Part shown: positions 28,118 through 36,971 of the stretch, in pieces
Layout: the number at the start of each line of letters is the position of its first letter
Numbering within the stretch: the stretch's first letter is position 1
Assembly (NCBI GenBank): GCA_004154925.1
Contig: QJNS01000184.1
Span: 98,818-162,817, forward strand
DNA: 64,000 bases
From: Monosporascus cannonballus
Lineage: Eukaryota; Ascomycota; Sordariomycetes; Xylariales
Direction: 5' to 3'
Position numbers and translations under genes: made by a program
Notes under the pieces: generated by a model
What the model was told of the DNA's origin: nothing
Seen by the model: only the letters and a program-made list of their open reading frames with translations
The model's database searches: none

Positions 28118-31100
28118 ATGACTGAACAAGAAACCGACAGTAAGGCAGAAAAGGAGGAGAAAGAAGTCAGCTCGACTTCCTCCCAGCCAGAATTCATTAT
28201 TACTACAACCACTCAGATTCAGAACGACATCCTAAAGTACGAGGATTGTCCCATCTGCCAGGACTCTAAGGTTAAAGCCTGCAAGTACCACCCAGGACAG
28301 ACGGCTTCCAGGATAACTATAGGATTAGGATGCCTCTACCATCTCAACATACAGAGGTATAAGATGCATAATGCAAACGGTCAACTTCGACCAAACATCA
28401 ATAACCACGGATAATTATCCCCGGAGCTCTGCAAGCTCCCAGAATGCATTATTTACTAAAAAACACCATCGGTAAACCCTTACGACCTATTACATTTTAC
28501 CGCTTGCTATCAAAACGATTATCTCGTTTATCTTAAAGCCAAGGAAGACAATGACTTTTGGCCTGGATGGGCCGAAAAAACACCCACCGAACCAGATAAC
28601 GAATGCCAATGCACAGAAACCCCTCGATAGCTAAAATACCCCAGGTCTTGTCACTTACATCCTAATTCAAAACGGAATCGAAAGGCCATATCGCAAGGAT
28701 ACTTATGCTACGCCCCGACGCTTTGCATTCAATACGAGCTCCTAGATATGGGAACACCTCCTTCGGAGGTACACCTTTCCGACCCTATGACTTAGGAAGT
28801 GCAAACCCGGGGATTAAATCAGAAGAAAACAATTACTTTCGGATGCCAATTAGGCAGGAAAAAATGGTACAAATATATGGATAACCACTATACCAAACAC
28901 GCAGCCAAGAAGGCTCGAAAATAAAAACGCCTTCTCGCAGGCAAACCACGCCAATCAAAAAACGACAAAGGCCCTCGAAGGTAAGGCGTCGAGGAGCCCC
29001 AACATACAAAACCTTATATGAAGCAACAAAAGGACTACGCAGCCAAATCGAAATTCCTTTGCGATACAAAAACAAAATATTCAAAGCCATAATCGACTTA
29101 AGAACAAAAGGAAATTTCATCTCCCCTTCAATAGCAGAAAAACACCAAATTCCCTGGAAATACAAATTAAAATCCTACAAATTACGCACAATGGACGGAA
29201 GCTTATCTACATACAAAAACAGACGAATCCTACGGGAAACTAAAAAACTCCCAGTACGAATTCAAGAATACCAAAAGCGGATTTCGCTGGACATTGCTAA
29301 CATTTCTGGGCACGACATCATTCTGGGAATGCCGTAGCTCAAATCCAGCAATCCACATATCAACTGGAGAAACCAAACACTCTCATGGGAACAGAACCAA
29401 AAGCCACCTAAAGAAGACAACCAAGAAATCTGCTATGTCATCAAAGAAGTCCAGATTGCAGATCAAGCCTCTACGGTACCACCTGAGTATCGACGGTTCA
29501 AGAAATTGTTCAAGGACAAAGAAGACCACGAGTTGCCACCATATGGTCAATAGGACCACAGGATACCCATCAAGAAAGGACACCATCCTAAACTTCACAA
29601 GATCTACCATATGAACCCTGACAAATCAAAAGCCTTGTGGAAAAACATCCAACTTAACTTGAAAAAAGGATACATCCAACCCTCTAATTCTCCTGCCGGA
29701 TACCCCGTCCTTATGGTACCAAAGACTAAGGATGGAAAACAAAAGATCGACGAAAACGGAAACCTGGTTTTCAGAAAAATGATCGACTACAGACAATTAA
29801 ACGACATCACGATTAAAAATGGATATCCTCTGACCCTTATGAGCACGTTAAAGGAGAACGCTAGCAAAGCAAAATAGTTCACTGCACTTAATTTCCGAGA
29901 CGGTTATTACCGCATCAGAATGGCTAAAAAAGAAGAATGGAAAACGGCATTCAGAACAATACATGGACTTTACGAGTACAAAGTAATGCCCATAAGACTT
30001 ACTAATGCTCCCGCCAGCTTCCAACGCCTAGTTATAACCACGCTCAGGAAATTTCTGGACAAATTTGTGTTCGTCTATCTCGATAATATCCTCATCTACT
30101 CCGAAACTCTGGAAAAGCACAAAAAACAAGTTACCCAAATGCTCCAGACGCTAAACGAAGCGAATATCCGAGTCAACCCAGCCAAAAGTATATGGCATAC
30201 GCAGAAACTAGATTTTCTGGGATATATTTTCACCCCCGGCCAAATTCAGATTCAACGTTCTAAAATGGAAACAATCAAGGACTAGCCCATCCCTAATAAG
30301 GCGACCGTTATAGACATCCGACAAATCTTAGGATTTACGGGCTACGTACGCGGCCTAATCAAGGGATACGGAAATATAATTAGGCCATTAACGAAACTTA
30401 CCACCAAAAAGTATATGGGAAAAAAGTTTAAACTCCCAGAAAAAACGAAAAAAACGTTCCAGATCCTAAAAGACGCAATCACCAGCGGACCTATAATAAG
30501 ATTACCCAACGCCGACAAAAAGAAACGCCTAAAAACGGATGCTTCAAATTACGCACTAGGTGCCGTCCTAAAACAACTAAAGGACAACGGCAAATGGTAC
30601 CCAGTGGCATACTACTTAAAAGCACTCCGAGATGCAGAATTCAGATATTAGATTTACGACAAAAAGCTATTGGCAATTATCAACGCTCTTAAGGAATAGG
30701 AACCTTTTCTCAATAGAACGAAGGAACTTTTCGATATCTACTCTGATCACAAAAACCTTACTCGATTCATGAAAACTCAAGAACTAAACAAACGGCATAA
30801 AAAATGGATAATTTTCCTGTTAAGGTTCAATTTCAGGATACACCATATTAAGGGAAAAAAGAATATCCAGGCGGATATTCTCAGTCGCAAAGGAGATTAC
30901 GACTCCAAAGTTCCCAAAAGAAACATGCAGATATTATAATACAACCAAGATGGCACTGTACAGCTATGCGAAATCCTAAAGAAACCAACTCCAGAACTTT
31001 TGACACGGTTCCGGAATTCCTATGATACGAAAGAACAGAAAAAAGTTCAACAGCTAAAAGGATAGCCAAAGGATCAGTTACTATACCATGGCAAAATATA

Positions 31101-32532
31101 TATTCCCAAGGATCAACAAAAACAATTTGTAAAGGAATTCCACGAAGACCTATTGCACGGACACCAAGGAATCTTCAAAACCACCCGACGGCTACAAGAA
31201 AAATACGACTTCCCTGAGCTACGCCGTATGGTCAAGACAGTCATCAAAAACTGCAATATTTGCAACAAGGCTAAGGCAGCACGCCATAAGCCCTACGGGC
31301 TACTATAACCCACCGACATTCCTGACAAAGCATGGAACACCATAGCTTGGGACTTTATTACTAGCTTACCTCCATCAAAAGACCCAGTCACTGGAGTCGA
31401 GTACGACGGAATGTGGGTAATTGTTAACAGACTTACCAAATATGGGTATTTCCTACCTTTCAAAGGAACTATAACGGCAGAACAACTGGCCTATGCCTTT
31501 ATTAGACACTACCTTGACAAACATGGGATACCAGAAAGGATCATTTCCGACAGGGACACGCTCTTTACCTCAAAGTTTAGCACCAGCTTCTTTAAACAAA
31601 TCGGTGCTAAACTTAAGTTTTCAACAGCGTATCATCCTCAAACGGATGGACAAACAAAACGACTTAATCAGACTCTAGAACAATATTTTCGAAGCTACGT
31701 CAACTACCAACAGGACAATTGGGTAAAGCTTTTATCACTAGCACAAATTGCTTACAACACATCTGTTAACGAGGATATGGGCGTATCTCCTCATACAGCT
31801 GTATACGGATACGATGCAGAAACAAAGCGACCCAAACAACCGCTCAACAAAGCACCAAAGATTATTACGATTGCCCCAAAAGCAGAAACACTGACAACAG
31901 AAATCAAGACGATTCAGGCTCGTCTCCACAATGAACTAAAGTTTCTTCAGCAAAGAATGGCCCAATATTACAACAGGAAAAGAATTAAGGGACCAATTCT
32001 AGCAAGAGGAAACAGGGTCTATTTGCTACGCCAAAAACAAAACGCAACTTCGAACATCTCACAAATCAAAACAAAAAGACCCAGCGACAAGCTCGATTTC
32101 AAGAAACTCGGTCCATTCAAGGTTGAAAAAGTTATTTCCAAAACCAACTACCGACTATCGCTACCCAAAACCATGAGAACACATCCTGTTTTCCACATCT
32201 CTCTGCTGGAACCCGCACCCAAAAACGCCCCGTTGGAAACAGACTTAGAACTCGAAAAGGACTCTGACGAGTACGAAGTCGAACGAATACTGGACTCCAG
32301 AATGGTTAAAAACAAAATCCAGTACCTAATCAAATAGGAAAAATACTCACATAAAGAAAACACCTAGGAACCACTCAACCACTTAACGAATGCGATGGAC
32401 CTGGTTAAGACGTTCCACCGCCAGAATCCTGACCGACCGTCTCTAGTGCGGCCAAGGTCGCGGGCGACAACGGTCCCCCGCTCAAATCCAAACCTTCGAC
32501 GCTCCAGTCGAAGGAAAACGCCTCTGCCATAG
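28118..32532 (+). pseudogene. Copy B pol: protease-like, RT, RNase H, integrase, chromodomain (broken)
   Basis: Segments in order: a linker with CPICQD (28118-28414); protease-like region (29059-29337) whose Asp is followed by LRTKGNF rather than the usual D-S/T-G; reverse transcriptase (about 29600-30290) with a YLDN box in place of YxDD; RNase H (30415-30900); integrase with HHCC finger (31130-31290) and DDE core including WDFI, SDRD and a Glu near 31680; a GPFKV tail; and a C-terminal chromodomain (32266-32420, YEVERILDSR). Frame-1 stops at 29878, 30285, 30650, 31308, 32335 and 32368 are TAG/TAA in contexts of Trp or Gln. The frame shifts by -1 near 28.9 kb relative to gag. Not functional as it stands. 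Confidence 0.9.
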
Positions 32533-33055
32533 CGTTCATTTCAGAAGCAAGCTGAGCTTGCTCTGCGTCCATGCGACGCTGCTCTTCTTCCATCCTCTCT
32601 CGTTCCTCCAACTGGTCCAACTCCAAACCTTCCTTTAATAATTCTATCGCCCTCTTCTTGAGAAAGTCCTGCTGAAGACAAAGTCGCCTCAGTTTCCCAA
32701 TGAATTCCAACGACTTCTCGTTTTGTTTCTGACGCTCCTTTTCCACGAACTCCTAATACGCTAGAAACTCGTCTTCCAGGGCACGCTGCTCTTTCTGCAA
32801 CCGTTCCTGCGTTTCGTTCATTTTCTTAAGGGAATTCATGACCAAAACGTCACAAGAAGGACGCTGTCGACGAATGCAACAGTTGCAGTGTAACAGTTCG
32901 GGAACGTAGAAACACTCGGTTTCACCGAACCGAGAGCAATTGGAGCAAGGAAAAGCCTTAATGCCAAATTTTTCAATGGACTCAGCCCGAATGTCGCGAG
33001 AATCACGTTGATTCAAACGAGGCTTTCTTTTTTCTTTTCGGATACGGCCTGTCAT
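32405..33055 (-). pseudogene. Antisense accessory ORF of copy B: Cys-cluster and coiled-coil protein
   Basis: Encoded opposite to gag-pol, between pol and the 3' LTR, and overlapping the 3' end of pol by 128 bp. From the ATG at 33055 it runs 216 codons with one internal TAG (near 32755), consistent with RIP of a Gln codon. The N-terminus is basic (MTGRIRKEKRKP). A Cys cluster follows, CSNC-X7-C-X8-CNCC-X7-C, resembling a zinc-binding module. Then comes a Glu/Arg/Gln-rich coiled coil and an acidic, hydrophobic end with FDWS, GLDLSGG and SPATLAALE. The same frame is kept in copy A. I know of similar Cys-cluster plus coiled-coil hypothetical proteins annotated in ascomycete genomes near repeats, but no function. 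A regulator of the element or a host-derived gene are possibilities. Confidence 0.65.
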
Positions 33056-33159
33056 GGTGAAGTCAGCTGAACATCTCCAAGAAAACTCTCTCCGATAAAA
33101 CGAAGTGGCCACCTACGGTACTTATCTTTGGGACAAAGATCCTTGGAGAGGGGAAATAG

Positions 33160-33578
33160 TGTTACAGGAACAAGGGTTCCTGTCTCGAGGAGACCAACCT
33201 TTAAGGCCTAGCGCGGGCCTGTTACGGCAGAACTCCGGGCGGGAGGCTTGGCTCTTAAGGTGATCTGGTTGATCTGGGTGATCTGGGACCAGATCATACA
33301 GATCCAACAGATCCACGACACACTCACTTTAGGGATTAGGATATATAATAAATCGGTCTCTTATGTAAATAACACCTACTTAGTTTCGCTCCTTAGCTAT
33401 TAATCTAAGCTCTTAATCCAGAGGTAACTGTACCGTTCTCTAATTAAGGGAAAAGTTTTTAAATCTCTTTAACGAACAGACCACTGAATCATTCCTCGCC
33501 CTATTGTTACCTGCAAATCAAGACCTCATTTCGGATACTGCTCATACCTCCAGGTGGATGTATGACAGGTTCGTTACA
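33160..33578 (+). repeat. 3' LTR of chromovirus copy B
   Basis: Preceded by the polypurine tract at about 33145-33159. Differs from the 5' LTR by about 21 transitions and no indels. Followed by the GTTAT target duplication. Confidence 0.95.
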
Positions 33579-33583
33579 GTTAT

Positions 33584-33693
33584 TTATTTTCTGAATACCG
33601 TCCTATATTATTATCTGCATTAAGTTCAGGAAAGTTTATGCCTTAATTAGGCGGTAAATTATTTGTTGGCTATTAATTAAGGAATTATCAAAA
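33584..33693 (-). mobile_element. Leader fragment of copy A, right of the copy B insertion
   Basis: This 110-bp piece aligns, in reverse and with A/T substitutions, with the leader of B between its 5' LTR and 26805 (shared TTTTCTGAAT and ATCAAGGAGCTATCAAAA-like sequence). It shows where copy A was cut by copy B. Confidence 0.85.
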
Positions 33694-34128
33694 TATAACG
33701 AACTTATTATATATTTATCTGGAGGTATAAGTAATATCCGAAAAGAGTCTTGATTTACAAATAATAATAAGGCGAGGAATAATTTAATAATTTATTTGTT
33801 AAAAAGATTTAAATTTTTTTCTTTTAATTAAAAAACGTTATAATTATCTTTAATTAAAAGCTTAAATTAATAATTAAAAAATGAAATTAAATAAGTACTA
33901 TTTATATAAAATACTAATTTATTATATATTTTAATTCTTAAAATAAGTATATTATGGATTTATGTGATCTATATAATTTACGTAATCTGGTCCAGATTAC
34001 TCAAATTACCTAAATCAATTAGATCACCTTAAGAACCAGGTTTCCCTGTCCGGGGTTTAGCCGTGACAGGTCCGCGCTAGGCCTTGAAGGTTAGTCTCCT
34101 CGAGGCAGGAACCCCTGTTCCTGTAACA
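33694..34128 (-). repeat. 5' LTR of chromovirus copy A
   Basis: Inverse-oriented LTR of 435 bp, starting TATAACGAAC (RIP form of TGTAACG) and ending CCTGTAACA, followed by the ATTTT duplication. The last ~130 bp are much less mutated than the rest. Confidence 0.9.
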
Positions 34129-34791
34129 ATTTTCTATTAAGAAATATTAAATCAGCACGTTTTTAAATTTATTCATAAAATTTATCATAAAACGTTTATT
34201 TAATATTATAAAAATATCGCTATGTATAACTTATATCAAATATATAATTATATAATCTTTCTTTTCAATTATCTATTTTTCCTAATTAATTATAAATATA
34301 CGATTTTGTCGATTTTGTATAAGAAATGCTCTAGGCGTTGAGAGGTGTGACGGCTAGGCGGTTTAACCAACTATTAAACCTTAGTCGTACGGGTTTATGT
34401 TGATAGGAGTATCGTGGGATTTTGAATAATAAATATAAAAACGTATTACGTTTTTTAATATCAAAAATATTGAAATTATATTACAAACGATTAATATTAA
34501 TAAGTATTATAAGTTAAAAGTTATTTAAATTATGAAAATGATAAGTATATATATATCTTTATTCTGGCTTAACGTATTTTAGCTGGCTTAAAGGTATTTA
34601 ATTACTTAAGTCCTTTTAAGCCTCTTTAAGCCCCTTTAAGCCTTTCGTGGTTCGGTTGGCTTAACGTTCTTGAACTAATGGTAACGTTTGAGCCTATTGA
34701 GCTCGTTACGTAACTTTTTGGCCACAGTCGGAGGTTGTGTCTTCTGGGACTCTGACCGTCCTTGAAGGGCCAAGACCGCTAGGTCATAACA

Positions 34792-34822
34792 AGGGGGTGG
34801 TGCGTTGACCGGGTGTTTGGCT
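34792..34822 (-). repeat. Right terminal inverted repeat of the Fot1-like element
   Basis: Inverse complement of the left repeat with two transition differences. A flanking TA lies at 34823-34824, immediately before an LTR-like relic. Confidence 0.7.
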
Positions 34823-34826
34823 TAGA

Positions 34827-35059
34827 TGTTGCTATTAACTGTTGAACCTAGCAACGCCATGGCTTTGTTAGCTAACCGGCTAGTGGAAATAGCTTCGGCC
34901 ACTCCGGTATTCTTATCTCTTGGCTACCACTGTTTTTATCTGTATTTAAGGAGGGTTCACCACCTTCACCTTCTATAGAAGACCTTCTAGAGGTCAGGCA
35001 ACCTTTAATACAGTTCTTCTTCAGTTATATGCTTCTGTGTGTGATGTCAGGGTCTCACA
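34827..35059 (+). repeat. LTR-like relic 1 (probable solo LTR)
   Basis: A 233-bp TG...CA segment. Its second half (ATTTAAGGAGGGTTC..., CTTCTAGAGGTCA, CTTCAGTTATATGCTTC, GTGTGTGATGTCAGGG) matches 39590-39710 in the same orientation. The TATTTAAGG/TATAAAAGG stretch before GAGGGTTC fits an LTR promoter. It abuts the TA of the Fot1-like element on the left and the last small exon of the intron-dense gene on the right. Assignment to a Copia-type family is a guess from size and layout. Confidence 0.5.
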
Positions 35060-35085
35060 TTAACTCAGTTATTTACTTGCCTTAC

Positions 35086-36477
35086 CTCGAGCGTATCATT
35101 TTTGGAGGCCTGTCGAATATATTAATTAATGATACCATATTGTGAAAAGACAATAACAATTAACCTTAGCGGCCTCCAGATGCTCCTTTTCAATTTGGAG
35201 GTCCTAATAGAGCGTCTATTAGATTCATATGTTATCAATTGAAGCCCTGTAATATACTAACGGCGAGCTTCTCCACCAGCACCTTGAAATAAGCGTTAGA
35301 TATTACACTGTAGAAAGCAAGTATCGGAAATATACTTACAGCGCGAGCCTTGGTGAGTCTGTCCTGCTCCCTGTCATTGTTCTTCGAGGTCGTCCTATAA
35401 GCTTTTGCTGCGCCCGGTTGCCCGACATGAAACTTACCGAGATCTTGGCTTTGGTCTCCTAAAAGCAGAAAATAAGCAAAACGTCATTCAAAGTGTGTAT
35501 AAGGAGAACGGAAAACATACCAACATTTCTTCGTCGACACGGTATCAACAATTAATAATTAGAACAGGGTTGCGAGTAGAGCCTGGAACACTTAATACCT
35601 CGATGGTGCCAGCCTACAGAGCACACATTAGACAGGACCACGCACAGTAACCACAATGAGTATCAGGAATGCTAATGACTTACCGGCGCCCTCTTGGGCT
35701 TCTTGCTCTCTTCGGCTGCGGGGAAGTCGTCCTCTTCTAAGTGACGTTAGCGGTCAGGCAACAACTTGATGCTTTTATACACCAAGACGCTCTGTCGATA
35801 GTGCACTTGCCTGTTTCTGTGCCGGTCTCGCAGTATCCTTCAGTTGACAAACAAATGTAAGTAATGAGACTTCGCCTGGGAACGGAAGAGTATAGATATG
35901 GCTTACGGTAGGCGCAGCCTTCCGCTTGGTTCCCTGTTATCAACCGAGTCAGCTACGACTTAACGCATTAACTGTAGAACGAATATCCAACGTAGTCCCC
36001 GGGTCGCAAAGAAGTTTGGCTTTCTTGCACATTGAGTCCACCATAGCCCACTAATATCAAGACTCAAACTCAAATATCTAAGGAGCATTCCGTAGGTTTT
36101 TGAAACGGGCCGAATTTGAAGGAAATTGGTAACTAACCCAGCAGTTCCTGGCCAGATGGCCCTCTCTACCGCAGTTGAAGCACTTTGGCCTTTATCAGTA
36201 TGTGGTAGAAATGATACGATATTTCAACTGGGAAAACTGACGCGCGCCATTGTCGTGGTTGATCTAGCACATCACGGTTAGTACTGAGCTCAAAACAAAA
36301 AAAAAACAATGGTATAGCATGGTATTTCTTATATTGTAGGTGGTGGTTGTCGTTACGCTGGATGAGCGCTTTTAGTCCCTGTCCAGTATCACAGGTAGAA
36401 TACGAATGACTTACAACTGATGTTGACGAATACTGGGCAGCCGTACGTTTGGGTGTGGATGGGGTGGCCAGAACCAA
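35086..36477 (-). pseudogene. Intron-dense gene or gene remnant with CCHC zinc knuckle (minus strand)
   Basis: A chain of very short exon-like pieces, each bounded by splice signals on the minus strand: 36415-36477, 36138-36189, 35973-36023, 35907-35933, 35684-35736, 35599-35613, 35438-35458, 35340-35394, 35262-35282, 35165-35203 and 35086-35109. Donors include four exact GTAAGT plus GTTAGT, GTAAGC, GTAAGG and GTTAAT; several acceptors follow CTAAC-type branch points. The second piece encodes the zinc knuckle CFNCGREGHLARNC; later pieces are Lys/Glu-rich (DLQIEKEHLEAAK, VLVEKLA), suggesting a coiled coil. Several are phase-0 and multiples of three, but the junction into 35340-35394 does not keep frame. 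No start codon was fixed, and the 3' end appears cut by LTR relic 1. The protein is unrecognised. Confidence 0.35.
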
Positions 36478-36971
36478 GACATAATTCAGCGCTCGCCGGA
36501 GACTACATATGATATCTTAGCCTAGGCACAACACACTGCGAAATGGCAGGCACACCCTGTATGATTACGGATTAGACTCTCTGGCATCATGAAAGACCGA
36601 GATAGTTCTTTCCTATCCGTTACATGTCTGGTGCCGATGGCCTGGAGCTAAAATTTCTTGCTAGCAATTTTCGTACCTTATCTGCGGTGGCTCCGTCCCC
36701 TATTCTCTGCTATTGTTATTTTGTTTATCCGCAGCTAGTATCGACGCATACCAAGTGGCAAGTTAGAATTTTCATCAAGTTTAAGCCTATTCCCGGAGAC
36801 TGCTCGAAAGTTCAGGTTTGATTTGCAAAGACATTGCCTCAGCTATTTAACACGTCTCCTATCCGTGTTAAAGAGAAGTGTGCAGAGCGGGGAAGCGGTG
36901 ATACTTTTTACCCACTGCAGTCCCGCCGTTACCCGGGTTCTTTACCGGGCCAACCAACAAAACAAGCAGAG
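36478..36971. other. Spacer before the trypsin-fold gene
   Basis: Probably the shared upstream region of the minus-strand intron-dense gene and the plus-strand trypsin-fold gene. No other feature seen. Confidence 0.4.

Larger units (their letters stand above)
26271..33578 (+). mobile_element. Younger Ty3/Gypsy chromovirus (copy B), nested in copy A
   Basis: A 7308-bp element with two 419-bp LTRs and a GTTAT duplication on both sides (26266-26270 and 33579-33583). Order: 5' LTR, leader, gag with zinc knuckle, protease-like region, reverse transcriptase, RNase H, integrase, chromodomain, an antisense accessory ORF, polypurine tract GGAGAGGGGAAATAG, 3' LTR. The LTRs differ at about 21 positions by eye, all transitions, so it has been lightly RIP-mutated and is not new. 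Stops break gag and pol at many sites. No match to an initiator-tRNA primer site directly follows the 5' LTR, so self-priming is possible, as in some fungal chromoviruses. Confidence 0.95.
19500..34128 (-). mobile_element. Old Ty3/Gypsy chromovirus (copy A), RIP-damaged and split by copy B
   Basis: A minus-strand LTR retrotransposon flanked by a 5-bp duplication ATTTT (19495-19499 and 34129-34133). Its two parts, 19500-26270 and 33584-34128, join exactly across copy B: the last bases before B and the first bases after B align continuously with the 5' internal leader of B in reverse. Without B it measures about 7.3 kb, the same as B. It is strongly AT-rich with many nonsense codons of the kind made by C-to-T change. 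LTRs are 19500-19934 (3') and 33694-34128 (5'), 435 bp each. No functional protein is possible. Confidence 0.92.
18891..34822. mobile_element. Fot1/pogo-like element remnant, interrupted by nested retrotransposons
   Basis: The outermost layer of the nest. The first 31 bases (from 18891, AGTCAAACACCC...) and the inverse complement of the last 31 (to 34822, AGCCAAACACCC...) differ at only two positions, both transitions. A TA dinucleotide flanks each side (18889-18890 and 34823-34824). An AGTCAA-CACCC start and TA target are features of fungal Fot1/Pot2 elements. After removing the retrotransposon insert, about 1.3 kb of element remains, AT-rich with no readable transposase, so it was either internally deleted or a MITE before insertion. 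Confidence 0.6.

Noticed and set aside
34332..34375. Alternative right end of the Fot1-like element (GGCGTTGAGAGG...)
   Set aside because: Only about nine bases match the left end well; the match at 34792-34822 is far longer and has the TA flank.
36834..36971. N-terminal extension of the trypsin-fold protein by 46 codons
   Set aside because: The extension would start at TTG; the first ATG in frame is 36972.
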